From Opitutia bacterium (GTDB lineage Bacteria > Verrucomicrobiota > Verrucomicrobiia > Opitutales > Opitutaceae), in contig JACRHT010000016.1 of NCBI GenBank assembly GCA_016217545.1, positions 62,001 through 126,000 of the forward strand: 64,000 bases of DNA, given 5' to 3'. The notes beneath the pieces were generated by a model. It saw only the letters and a list, made by a program, of their open reading frames with translations. It was not told where the DNA came from and searched no databases. A program made the translations under genes and the position numbers. Below, piece after piece: positions 1 to 7,778 of this stretch. Positions within the stretch are counted from its first letter, which is position 1; each line of letters begins with the position of its first letter.

Positions 1-620
1 GTCTTTACCCGCTGCACCGGCTCTTCGGCGTGAAGCGCGTGTTCTTTTCCACTTACCAATCCGTCTCCGGCACCGGCGCCGACGCCATCGATGAACTCGA
101 GGCGCAGACGCAGGCCTACGCCAAAGGCCAGCCGCTCACGCGCTCGGTTTATCCGTATCAGATTTTCCAGAATCTCATTCCGCACATCGATTCGTTCGGC
201 GCTGATGGCTACACCGGGGAAGAGACGAAGATGCGCGAGGAGAGCCGCAAGATCATGGGTCTACCCGAGCTCAAAGTCTCCGCGACGTGCGTGCGCGTGC
301 CGGTCGTCCGCGCGCACTCCGTGGCGGTGAATGCGGAATTTGAGAAACCGGTCGATGTCGCGGCCGCGCGCGCGGCGATCGCGCAATTCGAGGGCGCCGA
401 ACTCGTTGACGACGTGGCGAACAAGGTCTACCCGACGCCGCTGGATTTCAGCCGCAAGGTGAAGTGCGGCGTCGGCCGCCTCCGCGTGGATACCGCGTGG
501 GAGAACGGCCTCGCGCTGTGGGTCGCCGGCGACAACCTCTGGAAGGGCGCCGCGCTCAACTCGATCCAGATCGCGGAGGCGATGATCCGCGACGGTATCC
601 CGCTGCGTCCGAGCGCCTAA
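1..620 (+). CDS. asd: Aspartate-semialdehyde dehydrogenase, C-terminal part
   Basis: This is the 3' part of a gene that begins upstream of the window; the reading frame is open from base 3. The enzyme reduces aspartyl phosphate to aspartate semialdehyde, the branch point to lysine, threonine, methionine and diaminopimelate. Visible family signatures are the STYQSVSGTG stretch, the following AIDEL segment, the HIDSFG...GYTGEE region, the substrate-binding RVPVVRAHS segment and the C-terminal GAALNSIQIAE. The catalytic cysteine lies upstream of the window and cannot be seen. The C-terminus is complete and ends in TAA. About 205 residues are present of a usual 340-370. Confidence 0.95.
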   Translation, partial: LYPLHRLFGVKRVFFSTYQSVSGTGADAIDELEAQTQAYAKGQPLTRSVYPYQIFQNLIPHIDSFGADGYTGEETKMREESRKIMGLPELKVSATCVRVPVVRAHSVAVNAEFEKPVDVAAARAAIAQFEGAELVDDVANKVYPTPLDFSRKVKCGVGRLRVDTAWENGLALWVAGDNLWKGAALNSIQIAEAMIRDGIPLRPSA

Positions 621-712
621 GCGCGTCGCAAACCGCGCACTTTTCGCGACAAACCCCGCACCGGCTTTCTCCTTGCGAGGGGTAGGGCGCTGCCGTTTCG
701 TCTCCGGATTCC

Positions 713-789
713 GGACGCTTAGCTCAGTTGGTTAGAGCATCTCGTTTACACCGAGAGGGTCGGGGGTTCGAGTCCCTCAGCGTCCACCA
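713..789 (+). tRNA. tRNA-Val (anticodon UAC)
   Basis: A full cloverleaf can be folded. The acceptor stem is GGACGCT/AGCGTCC (713-719 with 779-785), followed by discriminator A786 and a genome-encoded CCA at 787-789. The D arm carries AGCTCAGTTGGTTAGAGC, the anticodon stem is CTCG/CGAG, and the T loop is GGTTCGAGTCC. The seven-base anticodon loop TTTACAC places TAC at positions 34-36, which reads valine GUA/GUG codons. hemC begins 17 bases downstream. Confidence 0.96.
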
Positions 790-805
790 GCCTTCGCTCC
801 AACGC

Positions 806-1651
806 ATGAAACTCCTCCTCGCCACCCGCAAAAGCCCGCTCGCGCTCGCGCAGACCAACATGGTCGCCGCGCGCTTCGCCGAGAAGCTGGGCGCCGAATG
901 CGAACTGCTCAAAATCGTCACAACCGGCGACCGCCAAACCGACTGGTCGCTGATCAAGCAGGGCGGCAAGGGCCTCTTCACCGCCGAACTCGAGCAGGCG
1001 CTCCTGCGCGGCGACGCGCACGCCGCGGTGCACAGCTGCAAGGACCTGCCGGGCGAAAATCCCGCCGGGCTCACCGTCGCCGGCTTCCTGCCGCGCGAAC
1101 TGACGCACGATGTGCTCGTGTTGCGGGAAGGTGTCGCGACGCCGGCCACGATCGGTTCGAGCAGCCCGCGCCGCCAGTTGCAGGTCGCGAAGCTTTTCCC
1201 GGGCGTGAAGTTCACGGAGATTCGCGGCAACGTCGACACGCGCCTCAAGAAGATCGCGCAAGGCGACGCCGATGCGACGATCCTCGCCGCCGCCGGCATG
1301 CGCCGCCTCGGCATCCACAGCTGGCCGGGCGTCGTGTTTCGCCCGCTGAAGTTCGAGGAAAGCGTCCCCGCCGTGGGACAGGGCGCTATCGCGATCCAAT
1401 GCCGCACCGATCTTGCCGCGCAACTGGCGCCGGCGCTCGATGCGGCGACGTTCCGCAACGTGACGCTCGAACGCGCGTTCCAGGCGCAGATCGGCGGCGG
1501 CTGCCAGGTGGCCTTCGCCGCGCATGCGACGGACGACACACTGCATTTTTTCCATGAGCGCACCGGCATCCGCCGTTTTCCGCTGAGCGCCGCCGACTTC
1601 GCCGCGCCGCAACAGACCGCCGCGCGCATCCTGAAGGAGCTCGGATTCTAA
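806..1651 (+). CDS. hemC: Hydroxymethylbilane synthase (porphobilinogen deaminase)
   Basis: It joins four porphobilinogen molecules into hydroxymethylbilane in tetrapyrrole synthesis. The start at ATG 806 gives the canonical N-terminus KLLLATRKSPLALAQ; longer forms would run back through the tRNA. Catalytic Asp80 sits in HSCKDLP, the conserved RGNVDTRLKK lies at about 140-149, and the dipyrromethane-cofactor cysteine is Cys233 in GGGCQVAFA. The protein has 281 residues against about 310 in E. coli; the shortfall is in domain 3 after the cofactor cysteine. The stop TAA overlaps the ATG of hemD by one base, so the two genes are translationally coupled. Confidence 0.95.
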   Translation: MKLLLATRKSPLALAQTNMVAARFAEKLGAECELLKIVTTGDRQTDWSLIKQGGKGLFTAELEQALLRGDAHAAVHSCKDLPGENPAGLTVAGFLPRELTHDVLVLREGVATPATIGSSSPRRQLQVAKLFPGVKFTEIRGNVDTRLKKIAQGDADATILAAAGMRRLGIHSWPGVVFRPLKFEESVPAVGQGAIAIQCRTDLAAQLAPALDAATFRNVTLERAFQAQIGGGCQVAFAAHATDDTLHFFHERTGIRRFPLSAADFAAPQQTAARILKELGF

Positions 1652-2445
1652 TGGCCGCGAAATCCACTTCCGCCTTGCCGCTCGCCGGCCGCCGCATCGT
1701 CCTCACCCGGCCGCGCGAACAATGCTCCGAATGGCGCGCGCAGCTCGAAGCGCAGGGCGCCAACGTGATCGAGCTGCCGCTCATTCAGGTCACCAAACAC
1801 TACGACAAGCAGACACTCGTCGAGGTGTTCGCCGAGCTGACGCAATACGAGTGGCTGATCTTCACCAGCGCCAACGGCGCGCGGTTCTTCTTCGAGGAGT
1901 TCCTCAAGGGCTTCGACGACATCCGTGCGCTCGGCCTGGTCCGCATCGCGTGCGTGGGCGAGGCGACGGCCGATGTGGTGCGCAGCCTGCACCTGCGCGT
2001 CGACTTGCAGCCGAAGAAGGCCAACGCCGAGGAACTCGCGCAAGCGATGCTCGAGCGCGAGTCGATCGACAGCGCGAAGGTCCTCATCGTCACCGGCAAC
2101 CTGAACCGCGACGTGCTCGTGGAAAAACTCCACGAGGCCCGCGCCATCGTCGACACGCTGCCGATCTACAAGACCGAGGAGACGAACCTGGCCGACGATC
2201 CGGTCGCCGCGGATTTTCGCGCGAAAGGCGCCGACGCGATCCTGTTCGCCAGCCCGTCCGCCGCGCAGTCGTTCTTCGACCAAGCGGCGGCGTTGAAGCT
2301 CTCCGCCAAGGCGAAGCGCCCGCTCGCCGGCAGCATTGGCGCGACCACGACGACCACGATGAAGCAACTCGGCTTGCCGGTGGATTTCGAGGCCGCGCAG
2401 CCCAGTCTCGACGCGTTGGTCGCGGCGCTGTTGAAGAAGCTCTGA
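1651..2445 (+). CDS. hemD: Uroporphyrinogen-III synthase
   Basis: It closes hydroxymethylbilane to uroporphyrinogen III with inversion of ring D. The 264-residue protein has the family's two-domain pattern. It opens with LAGRRIVLTRPREQC, has a WLIFTSANGARFF segment at about residue 70 and GADAILFASPSAAQSF at about 195, and ends in a helical SLDALVAALLKKL. The family has few invariant residues, so the call rests on these segments and on coupling to hemC (TAATG overlap). Here it is a stand-alone gene, not fused to a uroporphyrinogen methyltransferase. Confidence 0.9.
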   Translation: MAAKSTSALPLAGRRIVLTRPREQCSEWRAQLEAQGANVIELPLIQVTKHYDKQTLVEVFAELTQYEWLIFTSANGARFFFEEFLKGFDDIRALGLVRIACVGEATADVVRSLHLRVDLQPKKANAEELAQAMLERESIDSAKVLIVTGNLNRDVLVEKLHEARAIVDTLPIYKTEETNLADDPVAADFRAKGADAILFASPSAAQSFFDQAAALKLSAKAKRPLAGSIGATTTTTMKQLGLPVDFEAAQPSLDALVAALLKKL

Positions 2446-2455
2446 ATCTTTTTGC

Positions 2456-2521
2456 CCACGGAAAACACTGACGACGCGGAATTTGTCGGATTGAAGTCCG
2501 CGCGTTCCGTGTCTTCCGTGG
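2456..2521. repeat. Imperfect palindrome between hemD and the DegT gene
   Basis: Outer arms CCACGGAAAACAC (2456-2468) and GTGTCTTCCGTGG (2509-2521) pair over 13 bases with one mismatch. Inner arms CGCGGA (2475-2480) and TCCGCG (2497-2502) extend the fold. It fills most of the 86-base spacer. There is no T-run, so it is more like a REP-type element than an intrinsic terminator. Confidence 0.6.
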
Positions 2522-2531
2522 ACACTTCCTC

Positions 2532-3632
2532 ATGAAAGTCCCGTTCCTCGACCTGAAGCCCCAGCATCAGGCCATTCGCGACGAAGTCCTCGCCGCGCTT
2601 GCCGCCACCTACGACGCCACGCGTTTCTGCCTCGGCAAGGACGTGGAGGATTTCGAGAAGGGCTTCAGCGCGAAGTTCGGTTACGCGCGCACGCTCGGCA
2701 TGAACAGCGGCACCTCGCCGCTGCACATCGGCTCGCTCTGCGGCGGTTTCGGCCCGGGCGACGAGGTCATTACGACGCCGTTCACGTTCGCGTCGAGTTG
2801 CTGGGGCATCAGCTACGTCGGCGCGAAGCCGGTGTTCGTGGACATCGATCCCGACACGTGGTGCATCAGCCCCAAGGCGATCGCCAAGGCGATCACGCCG
2901 CGCACCAAAGGCATCGTGGTCGTGCACATCTTCGGCCAGCCCGCGCGCATGGACGAGATCATGGCCCTCGCGGCGCAGCACAAGCTGTTCGTCGTCGAGG
3001 ATTGCGCGCAGGCCGTCGGCGCGCACTACAAGGGCACGCCGGTCGGCGCGATCGGCGATTGCGGCACGTTCAGCTTCTATCCGACGAAAAACCTCGGCGC
3101 GTGCGGCGAAGGCGGCGCGTTCGTTTCGAAACACGCGGCGGTGATGGACAAAGCGCAGCTGCTGCGCGTGCACGGCTCGCCGAAGCGCTACCTGCACACG
3201 GAAGTCGGCTTCAATTTCCGCATGGACGGCTTCCAGGGCGCGATCCTCAACATCAAGTTGAAGCACATCGAGGACTACACCGCGCGCCGCCGGGCGATCG
3301 CCGCGCAGTATCGCGCCGGCATCAAGAACCCCGCGGTGACGCTCCCGGTCGTGCCGACCTACGGCGAGAGCGTGTGGCACCAGTTCACGATCCTGCACGC
3401 GCGCCGCGATGCGCTCCGCGCGCACCTCGAACAGCAGGGCGTGGGCACCGACATCATTTATCCGGGGCCGATGCACCTGCAGCCGTGCTACGCCTCGCTC
3501 GGCTACGCCAAGGGCAGCCTGCCGGTCGCGGAATACACCAGCGAGCGCTGCGTGAGCCTGCCGATTTTCCCGGAACTGACCGATGAGCAGGTGGCGCACG
3601 TGATCGCCGCGGTTAATTCCTTCGCGGGCTGA
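2532..3632 (+). CDS. DegT/DnrJ/EryC1/StrS family PLP-dependent aminotransferase
   Basis: Members transfer an amino group to keto-sugar nucleotides for cell-surface polysaccharide or secondary-metabolite sugars. The 366-residue protein starts KVPFLDLKPQHQ, typical of the family. The PLP Schiff-base lysine is Lys186 in SFYPTKNLGA, and VVEDCAQAVGA (Asp157) contacts the pyridine nitrogen. GVGTDIIYPGPMHLQPCY and YTSERCVSLPIFPELT near the C-terminus are also family-typical. The exact sugar substrate cannot be read. No other sugar genes are adjacent; it sits between hemD and trpF. Confidence 0.92.
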   Translation: MKVPFLDLKPQHQAIRDEVLAALAATYDATRFCLGKDVEDFEKGFSAKFGYARTLGMNSGTSPLHIGSLCGGFGPGDEVITTPFTFASSCWGISYVGAKPVFVDIDPDTWCISPKAIAKAITPRTKGIVVVHIFGQPARMDEIMALAAQHKLFVVEDCAQAVGAHYKGTPVGAIGDCGTFSFYPTKNLGACGEGGAFVSKHAAVMDKAQLLRVHGSPKRYLHTEVGFNFRMDGFQGAILNIKLKHIEDYTARRRAIAAQYRAGIKNPAVTLPVVPTYGESVWHQFTILHARRDALRAHLEQQGVGTDIIYPGPMHLQPCYASLGYAKGSLPVAEYTSERCVSLPIFPELTDEQVAHVIAAVNSFAG

Positions 3633-3650
3633 CCGATAAGCAGGTTTCGG

Positions 3651-4295
3651 ATGATCGGTTCCACGCATCTCAAGATTTGCGGCCTTACTTCCGCCGCCGA
3701 TGCCCACGCGGCCGCTGGCATCGGCGCGGACTATCTCGGCTTCGTGCTGCACCCGGCTTCGCCGCGTCACATCACGCTGGAGAAATTCACCGCGCTTCGC
3801 CCGGAGTTGCCCGCGCTGCCGAAGGTCGGCGTGCTGGTCTATTCCGATATGGCCGCCATGGAGCAGGCGCGCGACGCGGGCTTCGACTACATCCAGCTGC
3901 ACTTTCCGAATGAGACGCCGTTTTTCGAGGCGGCGTTGTGGACCGATATCATTTCGCCGCACAAGCTCTGGCTCGCCCCGCGCGTGCCGCCGGGGAAGGA
4001 ACTCGATCCGTGTTTCGTGCCGTTGGCCGACACCTTTCTGCTCGATGCCTACGATCCGAACCAGCACGGCGGCACCGGCAAGACGGGCGACTGGGCCGCG
4101 TTTGCGTGGTTGCAGGGCAAGTTCAAGAAGGTGCGCTGGGTTCTCGCGGGCGGTTTGAACCCCGAGAACGTCCGCGAAGCCCTCGCGAAGAGCCACGCGA
4201 AGTTCGTCGACGTGAACAGCGGAGTCGAGGCATCGCCGGGCGTGAAGGACCACGCGAAACTGGCGGCGCTGGCGGCGGCGTTGCGCGGCGAATAA
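3651..4295 (+). CDS. trpF: Phosphoribosylanthranilate isomerase
   Basis: It catalyses the Amadori rearrangement of phosphoribosylanthranilate in tryptophan biosynthesis. The 214-residue (beta/alpha)8 protein begins HLKICGLTSAADA, where the Cys of KICG is the catalytic base. It carries DYLGFVLHPASPR, the catalytic Asp in FLLDAYDP, the glycine-rich HGGTGKTGDW and the phosphate loop LAGGLNPENV, ending VDVNSGVEASPGVKD. No other trp gene lies in the window. It starts 18 bases after the DegT gene, so the two may be co-transcribed. Confidence 0.93.
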   Translation: MIGSTHLKICGLTSAADAHAAAGIGADYLGFVLHPASPRHITLEKFTALRPELPALPKVGVLVYSDMAAMEQARDAGFDYIQLHFPNETPFFEAALWTDIISPHKLWLAPRVPPGKELDPCFVPLADTFLLDAYDPNQHGGTGKTGDWAAFAWLQGKFKKVRWVLAGGLNPENVREALAKSHAKFVDVNSGVEASPGVKDHAKLAALAAALRGE

Positions 4296-4309
4296 GGCCG
4301 TTCGGTGGC

Positions 4310-4328
4310 ACCGCGTCCCGCGGTTTTT
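4310..4328 (+). terminator. Probable intrinsic terminator after trpF
   Basis: A GC-rich hairpin ACCGCG (4310-4315), loop TCC, CGCGGT (4319-4324) is followed directly by four more T residues. It lies 15 bases after the trpF stop. The stem is short, so termination may be partial. Confidence 0.45.
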
Positions 4329-4425
4329 GCCCGACTCTGCGGGCTTGCGCCGGCATCGCCTCTAAGAAAACTCCCGCGGTCCCGTTAGTCTCCTGCGCGG
4401 TGAGACTCGCTTCCACGTCACCTCC

Positions 4426-5640
4426 ATGCTTTTTCGCCGTCTGCTTTTCATTTCCGCCCTGACTCTCGCCGGCCTCGCCGGTCCGCTTCGCGCCGCCGAC
4501 AACGAGGCGCTCGAAAAACGCTTTCGCGAGGCCAACGCAAAAGTCGACGCCGGGGACTTCCAACCCGCGCTCGAGATCTACAACGAGATCCTCGAGGTCG
4601 AACCCAAGGCCGGAAACGTCTGGGTGATGCGCGCGATTGCGAAGTGGAAGCTGAAAGACCTGAGCGGCGCGCGCGCGGATCTGGCGCAAGCCATCGCGCT
4701 GCACCCGGACAACATCGACGCTTACCGGGTGCGCGGGCAGATGCGTTACGAAGCCAAGGACTACGCGAACAGCCTCGCGGATTTTACCAAGGCGATCGAT
4801 CAGCTGAAATCGAACGTGAGCGCCATCGTGGCCGCCGGGCGCCAAGACGAGGCGGGCGCTTACGAGAAGCAAAACGCCGAGCTTTTCGGCATGCGCGCGG
4901 AAGTGGAGAAGCAATTGAACGACAATCCGTCGGCGATCTACGACCTGACGCACGCGATCGAACTCAAACCGGACTACACGGCTGCGCTCTATCTGCGCGG
5001 TCAACTCTACGAAGCGGGAGAGGAGGCTGCCGCGGCCGAAGAGGATTATTCAAAGGTCATCGCCTTGAATCCCAAGCACGCTGACGCGCTCTGCAATCGG
5101 GCGTGGATCCGCTTTCACGCGCTGAAGTGGGATGACGCGATTGCCGACGGGAAGAACGCGCTCGAGATCGCGCCGAAGGCGGCGGTGGCGTTGCGCGTCG
5201 TCGGCTACTCTCAATTCGCAAAAGGCGACTACGCCGAGGCTGCGTCGACACTCGCTGCGGCCGCCGACGCCGACCCGGATTCCGGAGCGGCCTATGCGCT
5301 GTTCGTGCGCCACTACGCGTTGCTGCGTTCCGGCGCAGCGATGGACAAGCGTCTCGCTACTTCGTGGGGCAACTGGAAGGACGCCCCGTGGCTGCAGGTG
5401 CTCGCGAAGTTCATCACCGGCCAGATCGACGAGGACGCACTCGAGGCCGCGGCGAAGGACACCCCGGACGGCGGCGAACTCGCGGGCCGCACGTGCGAGA
5501 TGCATTTCTACATCGGCCTCGCGCGCAAACAGGCGGGCGACAAGTCGACGGCGCGCCTGCGTTTCCAGTCGGCGTTGAAGACCGAGCAGAAGACCTTCGT
5601 GGAGGATGCGCTGTCTTCCGCAGAGCTGAAGCGTCTCTAG
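4426..5640 (+). CDS. Secreted tetratricopeptide-repeat protein
   Basis: The 404-residue protein starts with a signal peptide (LLFISALTLAGLAGPLRAA, about residues 5-24). It then shows several TPR units of about 34 residues, with motifs such as GDFQPALEIYNEILEVEP, GARADLAQAIALHPDN and AEEDYSKVIALNPKHADAL between about 35 and 290. TPRs are protein-binding scaffolds. The last 110 residues are less regular but end with another TPR-like helix pair (GDKSTARLRFQSALK). It is 7 bases upstream of a lipoprotein esterase in the same direction, so both are probably exported and co-expressed. The specific role is unknown. Confidence 0.75.
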   Translation: MLFRRLLFISALTLAGLAGPLRAADNEALEKRFREANAKVDAGDFQPALEIYNEILEVEPKAGNVWVMRAIAKWKLKDLSGARADLAQAIALHPDNIDAYRVRGQMRYEAKDYANSLADFTKAIDQLKSNVSAIVAAGRQDEAGAYEKQNAELFGMRAEVEKQLNDNPSAIYDLTHAIELKPDYTAALYLRGQLYEAGEEAAAAEEDYSKVIALNPKHADALCNRAWIRFHALKWDDAIADGKNALEIAPKAAVALRVVGYSQFAKGDYAEAASTLAAAADADPDSGAAYALFVRHYALLRSGAAMDKRLATSWGNWKDAPWLQVLAKFITGQIDEDALEAAAKDTPDGGELAGRTCEMHFYIGLARKQAGDKSTARLRFQSALKTEQKTFVEDALSSAELKRL

Positions 5641-5647
5641 ACGTCCC

Positions 5648-6880
5648 ATGTTCGCAGCCATTCCCAACGCCAAGTCCCGCTCCGTCGCCGTCGTGCTCGC
5701 GCTCGGACTTCTGGGCTTGGCGGGATGCTCCAGTCGCTCGGTTCCACAGCCGACGCCTGTGGCTGCCGCGCCGGCTCCGCTGCCGGTTCCGACGCCCGTC
5801 ATGACCGAAGTGCCTCCGGCCCCCACGGCCTTGCCACCACCGCCGACCGCGTTCCCGGAAGCGACGAACCTGAGCGTGGCGCACGGCCACGAATTCGACC
5901 AAGTGCGCGTTTTCTTCGCGACTGATCGCCGGGAAACGGACGTTGGCGAATTCGGCGGCGAGCGCGGCAGCGGAATCACCTACGGCAGTGTGTTCGTCAG
6001 TATTCCGCGCGAACATCAGATCGGCGGCATCGAGCGCCCGTCCATGTGGCGGCTCGAATTTTCGGAAGATCCGCGCGAGCACATGGTGATCGTGCGTCGC
6101 TCGACCTTCCCGCGAGAAGATTTCGTTGCCGATATCCGCGATACGCTTGCGCGCGGCGGCAGCGAGGCGTCGTTCGTGTTCGTGCATGGCTACAACGTCG
6201 CCTTCGACGACGCCGCGCGCCGCACGGCGCAGGTCACCTACGACCTCGATTTTCGCGGCGCGCCGGTCTTCTACAGCTGGCCGTCGCAAGCGTCGCTCGA
6301 GGGCTACACCGTCGACGAAGCGAACGTCGAATGGAGCACGCTCAATTTGAAAGACTTCCTGCTCGATTACGCGGAGCACTGCGGCGCGAAGGATATTTAT
6401 CTGATCGCGCATTCGATGGGCAACCGCGCGCTCACGCGTGCGGTGTCGGCGTTGTTCACGGAGCACCCGGAGCCGCGCGGCCGGTTCAAGGAGATCATCC
6501 TCACCGCGCCCGACGTGGACGCGGACGTTTTCAAGCGCGAGATCGCGCCGAAACTCGTCGCTGGCTGCGACAAGATCACGCTCTACGTCTCCGATGGCGA
6601 CAAGGCGCTGCTCGCCTCGAAAAAGGTCCACGGTTATCCGCGCCTCGGCGATGCGGCGACGGGGATTGCGGTGGTGCCGGGCGTCGAGACGGTGGACGCC
6701 TCGGGTCTCGACACGAGTTTTCTGGAGCACTCCTACTTCGCGGAGAGCGGTTCGGTGTTGAAAGACATCCGCCGGCTTGTGCTGGAGGGGTTGCGCGCCG
6801 CGCAGCGGGGATTGACGGAGAAACAGGCGAGCGTCGCCGGCGCGCGCTACTGGAAGTTTGAGCTCAAGGCGAAGCAGTGA
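5648..6880 (+). CDS. Lipoprotein of the DUF900 alpha/beta-hydrolase family
   Basis: The 410-residue protein has a lipoprotein signal peptide with lipobox LAGC (Cys27), then a Pro/Ala-rich linker to about residue 75. The hydrolase domain follows. FVHGYNVAFDDA is the oxyanion-hole strand-turn, IAHSMGNRAL near residue 256 holds the nucleophile serine, and YVSDGDKALLAS and LEHSYF supply the probable acid and histidine. DUF900 proteins are predicted esterases; the substrate is unknown. Its stop overlaps the GTG start of the next, ceramidase-like gene, which hints at a shared lipid-related role. That link is inference. Confidence 0.8.
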   Translation: MFAAIPNAKSRSVAVVLALGLLGLAGCSSRSVPQPTPVAAAPAPLPVPTPVMTEVPPAPTALPPPPTAFPEATNLSVAHGHEFDQVRVFFATDRRETDVGEFGGERGSGITYGSVFVSIPREHQIGGIERPSMWRLEFSEDPREHMVIVRRSTFPREDFVADIRDTLARGGSEASFVFVHGYNVAFDDAARRTAQVTYDLDFRGAPVFYSWPSQASLEGYTVDEANVEWSTLNLKDFLLDYAEHCGAKDIYLIAHSMGNRALTRAVSALFTEHPEPRGRFKEIILTAPDVDADVFKREIAPKLVAGCDKITLYVSDGDKALLASKKVHGYPRLGDAATGIAVVPGVETVDASGLDTSFLEHSYFAESGSVLKDIRRLVLEGLRAAQRGLTEKQASVAGARYWKFELKAKQ

Positions 6881-7761
6881 ACCACAACCAGATGACGCCT
6901 TCGCCACTTGATCGGTCGCTTCGCATTGGGCTGTTCGGTCTCGTTGCATTGGTGGGAGTCGCATTGTGGAATCCAGCCGGGAATTTCTGGTTCGGCGTGG
7001 AATTTCCCAAGGCGCAGTGCGAGGCATACGATCCCGTGGCGCTGAAATCGGCCACGACACTTTCCGAGTCGGTCTATGCCCCCGTGAAACTCGCGCGGCT
7101 TTTTCGCGAACCGCAGAACACGGTTTCGAATCTGGCCTACGCCGTGGTCGGGTTGGCAATTTTGCTCGCGGGGCGGCGGCCGGCTTCGCGGGCGTTGGGA
7201 TGGGCGGGGATTTTTCTCGGGTGGGGTAGTGGCATTTATCACGCGTCGCTGCTGCCCGAATGGCGCATGGTCGATATCTTAGGCGTCTACGCGGTGCTGT
7301 TTTGCTTGTTGTTTGTTGGGGTGGTCGCGCTCGTGCCGTGGTTTACGCGCCGAGCATTTGAGCTTACCGGTGCGATTTTGACGTGGGGCTTTGCTATCTA
7401 CACCGGCGTGCATCGCAACGACATCCGAGTTGGTGGCGTAAAGATATTCGATTCCACGTATGTCATGGTGGTTTCGGTGGCGCTCGGCTGTCTGCTCGCC
7501 TTGCTGGCGTCGCGGCGCGCGAACAATCGAACGGGCTATTGGCGCGCGGTGGCTGTGCTCGCGGTGACCGCCCCGGTCGCCTTCATCGGTGGGCAAGGCG
7601 ATCGCTATGGTGGCTTTCTCGCCAGTCCGCAGGCGATGATTCAAGGGCACGCCGCGTGGCATGTCCTGGGCGCGGCCGCCATTCTCGCGGCATACGAGGT
7701 CTTCGTTGCGACGGGTTTTGACCGCTCCACGCTGACGCCGGAGCAGGTGCCGAACGACTAG
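6877..7761 (+). CDS. Ceramidase-like (CREST superfamily) integral membrane hydrolase
   Basis: The 294-residue protein has about seven hydrophobic helices. It carries the residues used for zinc in the alkaline ceramidase family: EPQNTVSNLAY near residue 84, the Ser and His of GSGIYHASL, Asp in MVDILGVY, and the two histidines of GHAAWHVLG. This indicates an amide or ester hydrolase acting on membrane lipids; ceramide itself is not proven. The GTG start at 6877 overlaps the previous stop. ATG at 6892 is an alternative start. The gene looks less GC-rich than its neighbours by eye, which could mean transfer. Confidence 0.75.
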   Translation: MNHNQMTPSPLDRSLRIGLFGLVALVGVALWNPAGNFWFGVEFPKAQCEAYDPVALKSATTLSESVYAPVKLARLFREPQNTVSNLAYAVVGLAILLAGRRPASRALGWAGIFLGWGSGIYHASLLPEWRMVDILGVYAVLFCLLFVGVVALVPWFTRRAFELTGAILTWGFAIYTGVHRNDIRVGGVKIFDSTYVMVVSVALGCLLALLASRRANNRTGYWRAVAVLAVTAPVAFIGGQGDRYGGFLASPQAMIQGHAAWHVLGAAAILAAYEVFVATGFDRSTLTPEQVPND

Positions 7762-7778
7762 CAGCTGTTAGGGCTTAA

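Noticed and set aside
728-805. N-terminal extension of hemC into the tRNA
   Set aside because: It would translate tRNA-Val sequence; the HemC N-terminus is clearly at ATG 806.
2166-4253. Long antisense frame of 695 residues over hemD, the DegT gene and trpF
   Set aside because: It is a high-GC shadow, rich in Arg, His and Asp with no domain, on the opposite strand of three well-supported genes.
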